A stretch of 47,035 nucleotides of DNA from Prorocentrum cordatum (taxonomy: Eukaryota; Sar; Dinophyceae; Prorocentrales; Prorocentraceae): positions 1 through 47,035 of the forward strand of contig CAUYUJ010007399.1 of NCBI GenBank assembly GCA_963575745.1. The letters run 5' to 3'. Under the pieces are notes generated by a model. The model worked only from the letters and a program-made list of their open reading frames with translations. It was not told where the DNA came from and made no database searches. This document shows, in pieces, positions 7,825-16,811 of this stretch (positions are counted from its first letter, which is position 1; each line of letters starts with the position of its first letter). A program made the translations under genes and the position numbers.

Positions 7825-9310
7825 ATGGCGGCCGACCTGGTGAAGCAGCTGAAGGCCGCCAAGTCGGTCCTCGCCCAGATCGGGAAGAAGTCCGACGCGT
7901 ACAAGGAGATCGCGGAGGCGCAGAGCGCCATGGCGATGGCCATCATGGCGCCGTGGACCTTCATCTCCGCCGAGGACTCGGCCATGCTGGTCCTGGAGAT
8001 CGGCCAGATGCCTTTCGGCAAGAGGGCGCTTGCCACGCTGCTCGGCCGCGTCACGACGTTGGCGACGGCCTCAGCGCAAATGTTGGCCGCTAACGCGGCC
8101 GCAAGCGCGGAGCTGGCGGGGTCGGGCAGGACGCCGATGCAGGACTTCTCGTCCATCCTCGCCTACCTCACGAAGAGGCAGTGGGACAAGATCCTGGGCG
8201 AGCGCAACGACTTCATGGGTCGGGTTGCGGTCGTCCTGCAGGCTTGTAAATCCCTCGGGTGGCGCACGCTGCATGAGCCGACGGTTCAACTGGCGGCGTG
8301 CGTCGCCCTCCTCGTGGACGGCTTCGATTGGACGATGCGCATGTGTCCGATGGCACAGTGGGGCTATTTCAAGCGGGCGAAAACATACGCCAAGAAGCTC
8401 CTGCCGTGGAAGTTGTGTAAGCAGCTTGCCGCGACCGAGCCGTCCTTCGTCAGCGAGCTCCCTGCGGACCCGACTGACATGCCGAAGGTGCACCCCGAGT
8501 GGTACTCGCGCGCGTATGGTGGCGGAGGGGAGGCCCCAGCAAACGAGTGCCCGCTGGACCGCGCCATGTTGATGGTGCTGTGCGACGCGGTCCCGGTGCG
8601 AGAGTCCAAGGCTCGCCTCAAGGCCACGTCCGATGGCAATCGGTCGTCCGTCGACATGGCGTTGCAGCTCGCGGAAAGGGCGATGACGATGCAGGGTGGC
8701 GGCCGCCAAGGTGCGCGAGACGGCGTGCCATGCAGGCGTTACACTCCGCAGCCCATTGCGCCCGCCACGGACGGCGCGATTCCGATCGGCGACACGGAGT
8801 CGGCGCCACCGCCGACGACGCACGGCGTGGAGGAGGCCAGGGACAAGATCTTCGCGAAGCTCGGCGGCAAACAATGCCTGCCAGATGTGGACAAGACGCC
8901 GCCGAGCGAAGACGAGTCGGAGGGCAGCGACGGGGGCGACTCCGATAACAAGAGCACCGACGGCGTGGAGGAGGCGGAGCCGCCACCGCCGATGAAGAAG
9001 AAGCGCAAGGCCGCTGGCGACGGCCACCCCGCGCCCCCCCAAAGCCAAGGCCACTGCGAAGAGGAAGAACAAGAAGAAGAAGAAGACTGAGGCCGAGCAC
9101 GTGGGCGCGAAGGGGGTCAAGAAACCACCGAAACCCGCATATGCGGTGGAATGGTCCCGCAACCAGGTCATGTGCCGCACGGGTGCGAAAGGTCCAGGCC
9201 AGTCGATGGCCATCAAGTTCAGCGACCACGGCGGCAGCAGCGACAAGGCGATCGCTGCGGCTAAGAAGTGGGTGCGCAAACAGGAGAAGAAGCTCGGCAT
9301 CCACACTTGA
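7825..9310 (+). CDS. Basic nuclear-type protein with C-terminal module, frame broken at a C7 run
   Basis: The first frame opens at ATG 7825 and runs 421 codons to TGA at 9090. At the C7 run 9034-9040 a one-base change moves reading into the frame ending at 9310 and gives a more natural C-terminus: a Lys-rich signal (KRKNKKKKK) followed by a compact ~55-residue module (YAVEWSRNQVMCRTG ... KAIAAAKKWVRKQ). Removing one base gives 494 residues. The first ~270 residues are a mixed helical domain I do not recognise. About 365-400 is acidic with KKKRK at 391. The module has a strand-strand-helix look that could be AP2-like DNA binding, but I cannot confirm this. The leader at 7756 supports the start. 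Confidence 0.65.
9034..9040 (+). other. C7 homopolymer at apparent frameshift
   Basis: Upstream codons fit frame 1 and downstream codons fit frame 2, with the change best placed in this run. One extra C (or two missing) would explain it. This is most simply an assembly or sequencing indel, or a true disabling mutation. Confidence 0.6.
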
Positions 9311-9812
9311 TCGGCAGGGGTGCTGCGACGATGCAGCCTGCATGCGTGTGCTCGCACACGACTAGATAGCCGATTGTGGCTATGAATAGGGAGTGGTGGA
9401 GGAGGGGCAGCGATGATGATCGCTTGGTGTAGGGATGGTTGTTCGGGGGGGTGTAGGGTGCAGGACAGCGATGGGGATCGCTTGAGGTCGGTTGGGCAGG
9501 GCAGCGATGATGATCGATTGTGGTTGCAGGGATTGTGGATTAGTTTGCAGCGAGTGCAGATTGCAGCGATGGCGATCGCTTGGGGGTTTCAGCGAGTGGA
9601 ATTGCAGCTGTCGCTTGGAGGATGGCGAAGCTAGAGTGGACGTGGTGATGGGAGGGGAGGTGGATAAGGTGGAAGAGCAAGAGGCGGAGGAGCGATGGCG
9701 ATCGCTGGGCATGTGCGCACATTGTGCACATCATTGCATGCATCATACTAGCCATTTGGGGCCCAGCAGGTGGCGCGCCAGCGCCTGCGCCAGCGCCTGC
9801 GCCAGCGCCGCC
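9311..9812. other. Intergenic with five palindromes and a leader
   Basis: 16-bp inverted repeats lie near 9408, 9467, 9502 (imperfect), 9566 and 9690, with centres GATG, GGGG, GATG, GGCG and GGCG. TAGCCGATTGTGGCT at 9367-9381 is another AGCC-GGCT hairpin. The final ~100 bp hold the leader of the next gene. Confidence 0.65.
9711..9769 (+). promoter_or_regulatory. Leader of the 9813 gene with strongest spliced-leader relic
   Basis: CTAGCCATTTGGGGCCCAGC at 9748-9767 matches the spliced-leader core through AGCCATTT. The preceding ~38 bp (TGTGCGCACATTG...CATCATTGCATGCAT) closely match 11540-11572 in front of the next gene, so the two genes share a 5' element. Confidence 0.5.
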
Positions 9813-11021
9813 ATGGCGCCGCCCCACAGCCGCGACCGTCGCGACGCCGCCGAGGAGTTCTTCGCCTTCGCGAACGAGGCCGCGGACGTCTTCACAAACG
9901 CGGCGTTGGCGGCGCCGCCCGAGGCCGTGGAGGAGCACGGGGAGGAGGCGCCGCCCGAGGCCGCGGAGGAGGAGCAGGAGGAGGCGTCCGAGGCGGGTGC
10001 GGAGGACGTGCTCCTGGAGATCGCGGCGTCGCCAGGCGAGGAGGGCGCGGAGGTCGAGGAACCCGCGGCGGCGGCGGCGGCGGAGGAGCAGGCGGCGGAG
10101 GAGGAGGAGGAGGCGGTGCCTTGCGAGGAGGTGCCCCTCGTCGAGGTCGTGGCCTCGCCGCAGGCGCGCGATCCTCGCGACAGCCTCTCGTCGGGCGGCC
10201 AGTCGGGCCGCTCGTCGCTGTCGCTCAGCGCGCCGCGGCCGTACGTCTCGCGCCGCGATTTGGCGGCCGTGCGTCCGGCGGCAGCGGCTGCGGCGGCCGA
10301 GGAGTCAGCGGCCGCGCCGCCAGCGGCGGCTCCCGCGCCGCCCGCGCCGACGGCCGCGGAGCGCTCGCGGAGCCGCAGCCCGCGCGCCCTCGACCCGCGC
10401 GCCAAGGGGTCGCAATGGCCTCGGGTGCCGCCCCACCCGCCTCGGGCGCCGCCCCCCCCTGAGGCCGTGGCCGCGGCGGCGTGGGCGAGGGTCTACGAGG
10501 AGCGCGCGGCTGGCCAGGGGGCGGGCTACACCGAGGAGCAGGTCGCCGACCTGCGCGGCGAGGCTGCGGCGGCGAAGGCCCTCGGCTTGGAGTGGTGGCA
10601 GCGCGGCCCTGCGGGTCCAGCCGAGGGGGGGCCCGAGGTGTGGCGCGGCCAGCGGTACCGCGTCAACGCCAAGCAGTGGGCCAACCGCGGGGGGAGGAAC
10701 AGGGAGTACTTCGCGAAGAAGTACGGCGGCGGCGCGCCAGGCAAGGCCCCCGCTGGGTCGCGCCCCGACCCCCGCAGCGGCGTCAAGGGCGGCGGCAAGG
10801 GCGGCGGGGCCGCGGGGCCGCCCCTGGTTCCTCCCCCCGCGGGGCCGCCCCCGCCCGCCGCGGCGCCGCGCGTGGTGCGCCCGCGCACTGCGGCGTCGCC
10901 CGCGCGCCCGCTGGCAACGGCGCCGACGCCAGGGGCAGCGCCGAGGCCGTCGACAGCGCCGCTGCCGCCGTGGCGCAGCGGCGTCCCCGCCGCCGTCCCG
11001 CCGCCGTCGCGGCTGACGTGA
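9813..11021 (+). CDS. Ala/Glu-rich RS-containing protein of unknown function
   Basis: A 402-residue intronless frame from ATG 9813. Residues 1-20 are basic. About 20-120 is Ala/Glu-rich and acidic. About 182-195 is an RS stretch (ERSRSRSPRA), then Pro-rich sequence. The only part that looks folded is about 222-305, with WARVYEERAAGQGAGY, LGLEWWQRG and KQWANRGGRNREYFAKKYGG. The rest is Gly/Pro/Ala-rich. RS segments and acidic-basic blocks suggest a nuclear RNA- or chromatin-associated protein, but no known domain is recognised. The next gene shares the same type of leader and also carries RS repeats. A 74-bp duplication of its stop region follows. Confidence 0.6.
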   Translation: MAPPHSRDRRDAAEEFFAFANEAADVFTNAALAAPPEAVEEHGEEAPPEAAEEEQEEASEAGAEDVLLEIAASPGEEGAEVEEPAAAAAAEEQAAEEEEEAVPCEEVPLVEVVASPQARDPRDSLSSGGQSGRSSLSLSAPRPYVSRRDLAAVRPAAAAAAAEESAAAPPAAAPAPPAPTAAERSRSRSPRALDPRAKGSQWPRVPPHPPRAPPPPEAVAAAAWARVYEERAAGQGAGYTEEQVADLRGEAAAAKALGLEWWQRGPAGPAEGGPEVWRGQRYRVNAKQWANRGGRNREYFAKKYGGGAPGKAPAGSRPDPRSGVKGGGKGGGAAGPPLVPPPAGPPPPAAAPRVVRPRTAASPARPLATAPTPGAAPRPSTAPLPPWRSGVPAAVPPPSRLT

Positions 11022-11150
11022 GGCGCGCGGCGCCGCTGGCGCCGCTGGCGCGGCGCCCTGGCGCGGCGCCGCTGGCGCCGCGCGCGGCTGACGTGAGGCG
11101 CGCGGCGCCGCTGGCGCCGCTGGCGCGGCGCCCTGGCGCAGCGCGCTGGG
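11009..11150. repeat. ~74-bp direct duplication of the stop-codon region
   Basis: GCGGCTGACGTGAGGCGCGCGG occurs at about 11009 and again at about 11083, each followed by CGCCGCTGGCGCCGCTGGCG and a GGCGCCCTGGCGC stretch. The first copy holds the stop codon of the 9813 gene. Confidence 0.75.
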
Positions 11151-11703
11151 GGTGCGGCGCCTCTTCGCGCCGTGGGCGGCGCGCATAAGCGATCTACATG
11201 CGCTTGCTGCTCGCAGGCGCTGTGGCAAAACGATCTCTTGTGTACGCGCAGAGATTGTTTGTAATCGCGTTTGCGACCGCTTGTGTGTGCAATAGCGATT
11301 GCGATCGCTTGTGTGTGCAATAGCGATTACGATCGCTGAGGGGATGGGAGGTGTCGCTGAAGGGATGTGAGGATGAGGACCGACGACTAACGATTACGAT
11401 GTGTGGATGGGGATGTGAGGATGGGGATGGCTATTACGATCGCTGGCTGAGGGGATGTGACGACTTCTGGCGACGACTGACAAAGGCGACGACCGACGAC
11501 GACAAAATTGGGCGGGGGAGCGATTCCGATCGCTGGCCTTGTGCTCACAGTGCACGCATCATTGCACGCATTGCATGGCCATTGTCGGCTCCGCGCGTAG
11601 CGCGCCCGCGCCGACCCGACCGCGGCGCCCGCCAGCGCCGACGCCCGCGCCGACACGAGCGCCGTCGTCAGCACCGACGCCAGCTCCGTCGCCAGCACCG
11701 ACC
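11151..11703. other. Intergenic with TACG-centred palindromes and leader
   Basis: Inverted repeats near 11292, 11321 and 11520 have centres TGCG, TACG and TCCG, with half-copies near 11392 and 11433. These T-rich centres differ from the GNCG centres elsewhere. The leader at 11540-11592 precedes the next gene. No additional gene is seen. Confidence 0.6.
11540..11592 (+). promoter_or_regulatory. Leader of the 11704 gene with spliced-leader-like end
   Basis: TGTGCTCACAGTGCACGCAT is paralogous to 9711-9747. ATGGCCATTGTCGGCTCCG (11575-11593) aligns to the spliced-leader core with one inserted base. It lies about 110 bp before the chosen ATG. Confidence 0.45.
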
Positions 11704-12663
11704 ATGACGTCCGACGTCCCCGTCAAGACAGAGGAGGAGTGGTACACGGTCAGCTGCCCCGTCAGCAACTGCAAGGCCAAGTGCTACAAGGGGAGCCACG
11801 CGGAGTGCTTGGAGTGGCTCTTCAACCACTTGGCGACGTCGACGGCGGAGAGCCACAAGTTTCTCAAGACGGAGAGCGGGCCCAACTTAGAGGAGATCAA
11901 CCGCCTCCTGGACGACGCCAACGCGGAGCGCCTCAGCGACAGCGAGGTGGCGGCGTGGCAGAAGCACCAGGCCGAGAAGGCGGCGGCAACCGCGGCCAAC
12001 CCCTACAAGACGGCGCCCGCCGCCAGCGCAGGGGCCGCCGCCGCGGCCGCCGCCAGCGCAGGGGCCGCCAGCAGTCGCGGGCGCGATCGCCGCGCGCGAT
12101 CGCCTGCGCGCAGGCGCAGCCGCAGCCGCAGCCACCGCAGCCACCGCGGCCGCCCCGCGCCGCGCACGCCGCCCCGCGGCCGCGGAGACGACCGCGCCCC
12201 CGCGGCGGCGGCCAGCCTGACGACTGCGGCGGCGCACGAGCTGCAGCAGACGGCGGAGCAGCTGCAGCAGCAGCAGCAGCAGATGCGGCAGCAGCAGCAG
12301 CAGATACAGCAGCAGCAGCAGCAGCTACAGCAGCATATGCAGTTGCGGATGCAATCGACTGCAGGCCTGACGGGGAAGGCTGCGCCGTCCGCGGCGCCCG
12401 CGGCGATGCACATGATCATGGCGCCCATGACAGGAGACGTCTCGCTGCCCGACGTGCCCCCCGAGACCGAGTTCAGGCTCAGCAAGGCGCGGGCCGATGC
12501 GCTCATGGACTGCCTGAAGCGGGCGGAGCGCTGCGCCAAGGTGGCGAAGGAGACGTGCATCAAGGCGTCTCAGGCGTTCGAGCAGGAGGAGGCGTCCCTG
12601 AGGGCGGCGAGGGAGCAGGTCGCCGAGGCGATGGGCGCGTCGGTGCAGCTCAGCGGGCTCTGA
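11704..12663 (+). CDS. Cys/His N-terminal, RS and poly-Gln protein of unknown function
   Basis: A 319-residue intronless frame from ATG 11704, chosen because upstream in-frame codons are Pro/Ala/Thr repeats and the leader relic lies there. Residues 18-51 have a Cys/His pattern (C18, C23, C27, H32, C35, H42, H51) that could bind zinc. About 60-100 is helical and charged. About 122-150 is an Arg/Ser-rich stretch (RRRSRSRSHRSHRGRP) after a poly-Ala block. About 180-217 is Gln-rich, encoded by (CAG)n tracts. About 258-319 is a helical tail with LMDCLKRAERCAKVAKETC. RS plus poly-Q suggests a nuclear RNA-processing or transcription factor; this is inference. No database family was recognised. Confidence 0.65.
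   Translation: MTSDVPVKTEEEWYTVSCPVSNCKAKCYKGSHAECLEWLFNHLATSTAESHKFLKTESGPNLEEINRLLDDANAERLSDSEVAAWQKHQAEKAAATAANPYKTAPAASAGAAAAAAASAGAASSRGRDRRARSPARRRSRSRSHRSHRGRPAPRTPPRGRGDDRAPAAAASLTTAAAHELQQTAEQLQQQQQQMRQQQQQIQQQQQQLQQHMQLRMQSTAGLTGKAAPSAAPAAMHMIMAPMTGDVSLPDVPPETEFRLSKARADALMDCLKRAERCAKVAKETCIKASQAFEQEEASLRAAREQVAEAMGASVQLSGL
12258..12340 (+). repeat. In-frame CAG repeats (poly-Gln)
   Basis: CAGCAGCAG blocks separated by ATGCGG and ATA codons encode the Gln-rich stretch of the 11704 gene. The interruptions keep the frame, so the repeat is part of the coding sequence. Confidence 0.8.
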
Positions 12664-13445
12664 ACAGTGGCAGCGGGCTTTGGCGCTGCTCAGCGGGCTC
12701 TGGCGCTTCTCAGCGACATGTGGGAGGCGACCCTGGAGCCCGACAGCATCTTCGCCGCGGCTCGCTGGCGCTCTGTGGCGTTCGCCGCCTGCGGCCGCGG
12801 CCGCGGATCGCGCCGCCGCGTGCTTATGAATATGAAATGAGGAGAAGGAGCAGGAGAATGAGGATGATAGCGATGTCGATCGATGGGTGGGGGGTGGGGG
12901 GTAGCGATGTCGATCGCTTGGAGGAGGATAAGAAGGAGGAGGAGGATAGCGATGTCGATCGCTGGGGGAGAGGGGATAGCGATGTCGATCGCTGGGGGGA
13001 GGAGAAGAATGAGGAGGAGGAGGAGAAGGATACCGATGTCGATCGCTGGGGGTGAGGGGGGATAGCAATGCCGATCGCTGGGGGGAGGAGGATGAGGAGA
13101 TGTAGAGGGAGGATGAGGAGGATAGCGATGTCGATCGCTGGGGGAGAGGGGATAGCGATGTCGATCGCTGGGGGGAGGAGAAGAAGGAGGAGGAGGAGGA
13201 GAAGGATACCGATGTCGATCGCTGGGGGTGAGGGGGGATAGCGATGCCGATCGCTGGGGGAGAATGAGGAACAGGGGGAGCGATTGCGATCGCTTGGGGG
13301 AGGTAGCGATGTCGATCGCTTGGGGAAGATGAGGATGATGAGAGGGAGGGGAAGCGATGGTGATCGCTTGGGGGAGGTAGCGATGCCGATCGCTTGCTGG
13401 AGGGAAGAATGAGGATAATGAGCAGGAGAGGCATCGATGGTGATC
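12664..13445. other. Intergenic: dense AGCGATNNNNATCGCT array with duplications
   Basis: After ~200 bp of 3' flank there are about 15 palindromes between 12870 and 13445, mostly with GTCG or GCCG centres and separated by GGAGGA/GGGGG spacers. Blocks around 12944-13075 and 13120-13250 repeat each other, including the ACCGATGTCGATCGCT variant. Frames through it are repeat-driven. Confidence 0.75.
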
Positions 13446-13478
13446 GCGTGGGGATGTAGTTACCCTGGTAACTACCGT

Positions 13479-13770
13479 AACTATCGCAAGTTACAACCAA
13501 TGTTATCCTTTTGTTATCCTTTTGTTATCCTTTGTTATCCTTTGTTATCCTGGTCACTGGGTCAGATAGGATAACAAAAGGATAACAAAAGGATAACACT
13601 GGGTCAGATAGGATAACATGTTATCCTAACTGACTGGGTCAGATAGGATAACATGGGTCAGATAGGATAACGTGTTATCCTAACTGACCCAGGGATCAGG
13701 ATAACAAAGGATAACAAAGGATAACAAAAGGATAACAAAAGGATAACATTGGTTGCCACTTACGATAGTT
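13479..13770. repeat. Foldback structure with 74-bp inverted arms (GTTATCC/GGATAAC)
   Basis: 13496-13552 (ACCAATGTTATCC then four more TTATCC blocks) is a perfect 57-bp reverse complement of 13697-13753. The arms extend outward to 13479 and 13770 with three mismatches. The ~144-bp centre holds direct and inverted copies of CTGGGTCAGATAGGATAAC. It is AT-richer than its surroundings and resembles a foldback or MITE-like insertion, or a protein-binding hairpin. No target duplication was resolved. Confidence 0.85.
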
Positions 13771-13962
13771 ATGCCACTTATTCGAGTAAGTATCGACATC
13801 GAGCGATACTCATCGCTGCCTCCCCGAGCGATGCTGATCGCTGACGCGCGTAGCTTACCTGATAACGGCACTACGCAACATGCGCGGCTCAAGAGCCAGC
13901 GACCGAGGTCGCTCGACTATCGGTGAGAGCGCACCGCCAACGGTCGCGGGGCGTTGCGAGCG
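13771..13962 (+). promoter_or_regulatory. Upstream region and leader of the 13963 gene
   Basis: Two palindromes (near 13801 and 13828) precede CTACGCAACATGCGCGGCTCAAG at 13871-13893, which ends in GGCTCAAG exactly like the dinoflagellate spliced leader. It lies about 70 bp before the ATG. Confidence 0.4.
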
Positions 13963-16680
13963 ATGGCCGCGGGATGCGGCGGCGCGCTGGCCAGCGCGGT
14001 CGATGAGGCGGCGGCGAGCGAGGACAGCCAGGCGACGTTGCAGTTGGCAGGCGCCGCGGGCGCAAGCGTCCCCGAGGACGCCGAGCTGCTGGACATTCTC
14101 GCGGTGGATCTCGGTCTCGAGGGCGCGACGGGCGCGGGGGGCGGAGCCGCGGAGGCGGAGGCGCCCGAGAAAGAGGAGGTGGCGGCTGAGGAAGGCGAGG
14201 AGGCGACCGAGGGGGGCGGAGCCGCGGAGGCGGAGGCGTCCAAGGAAGAAGAGGTGGATGCTGAGGGAAGCGAGGATGCGGCCGAGCGGGGGCCGATGAG
14301 GAGGCCAGCCGCCGCCAGACGCAGGCGCAAGCCGAAGAAGGTCAGGGCGAAGTACGCAGGCCCGAAGGGCCCGCCGCCCAAGGCCACGGCCAAGGTGAAC
14401 GCCAAGGCCGTGGCAAAGGAGAAGGCAATGGCAGTGGCCGCAGCCAAGAAGGCGCCGCCCAAGTTCGCCGACATCGCGAAGTGGATGCAGCCCACTTCGA
14501 GGGCGAAGGCGAGCGGTGGTGTGCCCACCCTGAGGCTCGGCGAGAGTGCGCCCTCGCCGAAGGACGGCGATGGGGCGCTGCAGGTGGGCAAGGCGAAGGC
14601 GAAGGCGAAGTCGAAGATGAAGGCGACGGTGCAAGAGTTGTCGTCGCCGCCGTCTCGTCCGCGAAGGTGCACCTCGGACACCGAGTCCCAGGCGTCGGCG
14701 GGCATGGGCGAGGAGCCGACGGCAGGCGCCTCGCCGAAGTTTCGAGTCGGATCGTTCGCGGCGCTCAGCTCGCCTGACAAGCGCGCAGCACCGCTCTCGC
14801 TCGACGCCGTCGAGAACGAGTTCCTCTGCGACAGGTGCGACCAGCCGTGCGACGTCATGAAGGCGTACCCAGTGCGGATGACGAAGAAGGGCCAGATCTA
14901 CAGGTGCGCGTTGTGCAGCACGCGGGGGGTGCAAGCGAATCGGGCGCCCGAGTGGAAGGAAATGGCCGCGAAGCTGAAGGACTTCAGCATTGAGGAGAGG
15001 GTCGGGTTCTGGAAGAAGATCCGCGCCTGCAGCGGCCAATCAAGCGTCAAGGCCATGGTCCAGGCGACCTTGAAGGCGATCCACGAGAAAGGGACGCGGG
15101 CGGGCAAGCGAGGCGGCTACTACCCGCTGAGCTGGTACAAGAGGCAAGGCTTCCCATGGAGAAGGATCAAGCAGACGTGCACTGACACGTTGAACCATGC
15201 CGTGATGGGGTTGTGCTACAAGGTGGACATCCACGAGATCGAGAAGTGGGAGGCAAACATCGCGCGGCGTGAGAATGAGTATGGGGCATCGCGCGCCGCC
15301 GAGGCCGAAGACGGGCTCGAGGCTTCAGGCTCAGACGGCAAGGAGCCCTGCACCAGAACGACGCCCGCATCCGCGCAAGCGGGGGCCGAGATCGCCGACG
15401 ACAGCGCCGAGGAGGGCGATGAGGAGAGCGCCGAGGACCCCGACAGCACCGCTGATGTCGATGATGCCGGGGACTCCGACAGCACCGAGGGCTCGGAGCA
15501 GTTGCAGAGTGGCAGCGGTGACTCGGGCAGTTTTGGCCTCGAGACTTCGGGCGAGGACTCCATGGGGGACGGCGACGGGTCGTACGGCGGACAGCCGCCT
15601 CCAGTGACTCCTGGCGGATCGAACGATGAGAGCAACGACGACGGCACGCCACCCCCCCAGAACAGAAAAATGCAGAGCAAGGAAAAGCCCAAGGGCAAGA
15701 GCTCTAAGGACAAGGAAAAGGAGAAGGACAAGTCCAAGAGCAAGGCCACCGATAAAGATAAGGACAAGGGCAAGAGCTCTAAGGACAAGGAAAAGGAGAA
15801 GGACAAGTCCAAGAGCAAGGCCGCTGATAAAGATAAGGACGCTGATAAGGACAAGCATAAGGACAATGACAAGTCCAAGAGCAATGGCAAAGACAAGGCT
15901 AAGGATAAGGATAAAGACAAGGAAAAGGTCAAGGCCAAGAGCAAGGGGAAGGACGCTGGTGAGGGCAAGGAGAAGGACAAGAGCAAGGGCAAAGATAAAT
16001 ATAAGGAGAATGATAAGGACAAGAGGGCGAACAATGACAAGTCCAAGAGCAATGGCCCTGATAAAGATAAGGGCAAGGCCGATGGTAAGGCCAAGAGCAA
16101 GGGCAATAAACATGATAAGGATGAGAGCAATGCCAAGGTCGATGGCAAGACCAAGGGCAAGAAGCGGGCGAACGAAGGGGCAGCCGAATCTTCGACAAAG
16201 AAGATGAAGAAGCAGAAGCCACCGACCAGCTCCTCCTCGCAGAGCGGCAGCGACATCGAATCGGGGAGCTCGTCGCCTGCGCACCCGCGCGTCGGCGAGA
16301 CCGCCAAGGAGCGCGCGGCGCGCGAGAAGCAGGAGAGGAAAGAGCAGAGTAAGAAAGACAAGGAGGCGCAGCAGCAGAAGCTCCTGGCCACGCGTACCCT
16401 GAGCAGGATTGTGGCGCCCATGTACAAGCTCGAGTCGGCGCTCAAGTGCGACGGGGTCGGGAAGATCCCCGAGGCTACGCTGGTTCACGCGAAAAAGATC
16501 ATGGACACGCTGGCCAAGATGAAGAAGGTCGCCCATAAAGTCAGCAGTGGCAAGGTCGCACCTTCGGAGTTCACTTGGTCCGCCCAGGATGTCAGCGACA
16601 TGTCGACGCAGGCGGCGGCGCAGAGCACTCTGGTGATGTCGATGGCCAAGGCGTACCTTGTGACTGCGAAGTCCTCGTGA
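13963..16680 (+). CDS. Large zinc-ribbon, Lys-rich nuclear-type protein of unknown function
   Basis: A 905-residue intronless frame from ATG 13963. Residues 1-110 are Ala/Glu-rich and acidic. About 112-165 is basic with RRRRKPKKVRAKYAG. About 285-320 holds a Cys4 motif (C289, C292, C315, C318, with C296 inside) that looks like a zinc ribbon. About 345-425 looks folded (FWKKIRAC, GGYYPLSWYKRQGFPW). About 440-560 is acidic and Ser-rich. About 567-745 is a long KDKDK/KSKSK repeat ending in KKRANE. About 790-905 is a charged then helical C-terminus. The Cys4 domain with very basic tracts suggests nucleic-acid or chromatin binding. This is inference and I recognise no named family. Its first stretch overlaps a spliced-leader-like region upstream. 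Confidence 0.7.
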   Translation: MAAGCGGALASAVDEAAASEDSQATLQLAGAAGASVPEDAELLDILAVDLGLEGATGAGGGAAEAEAPEKEEVAAEEGEEATEGGGAAEAEASKEEEVDAEGSEDAAERGPMRRPAAARRRRKPKKVRAKYAGPKGPPPKATAKVNAKAVAKEKAMAVAAAKKAPPKFADIAKWMQPTSRAKASGGVPTLRLGESAPSPKDGDGALQVGKAKAKAKSKMKATVQELSSPPSRPRRCTSDTESQASAGMGEEPTAGASPKFRVGSFAALSSPDKRAAPLSLDAVENEFLCDRCDQPCDVMKAYPVRMTKKGQIYRCALCSTRGVQANRAPEWKEMAAKLKDFSIEERVGFWKKIRACSGQSSVKAMVQATLKAIHEKGTRAGKRGGYYPLSWYKRQGFPWRRIKQTCTDTLNHAVMGLCYKVDIHEIEKWEANIARRENEYGASRAAEAEDGLEASGSDGKEPCTRTTPASAQAGAEIADDSAEEGDEESAEDPDSTADVDDAGDSDSTEGSEQLQSGSGDSGSFGLETSGEDSMGDGDGSYGGQPPPVTPGGSNDESNDDGTPPPQNRKMQSKEKPKGKSSKDKEKEKDKSKSKATDKDKDKGKSSKDKEKEKDKSKSKAADKDKDADKDKHKDNDKSKSNGKDKAKDKDKDKEKVKAKSKGKDAGEGKEKDKSKGKDKYKENDKDKRANNDKSKSNGPDKDKGKADGKAKSKGNKHDKDESNAKVDGKTKGKKRANEGAAESSTKKMKKQKPPTSSSSQSGSDIESGSSSPAHPRVGETAKERAAREKQERKEQSKKDKEAQQQKLLATRTLSRIVAPMYKLESALKCDGVGKIPEATLVHAKKIMDTLAKMKKVAHKVSSGKVAPSEFTWSAQDVSDMSTQAAAQSTLVMSMAKAYLVTAKSS

Positions 16681-16811
16681 GGGCCCGCCGTCATCAGCTA
16701 CAGCGCTGGGACCAGCGCGCGGCCGTGCGGTAGCAACAGACGTTGACGCCGCTCGCCGCCCCGCTTTCGCGCCCAGCCCCGCAGCTGGTGGCGCACATGT
16801 GTATAAAAAAA
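16681..16811. other. 3' flank of the zinc-ribbon gene
   Basis: Unique sequence ending in GTGTATAAAAAAAAGCG. The A8 run at 16805-16812 could be a worn poly(A) relic, but it is too short to claim. Confidence 0.3.
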
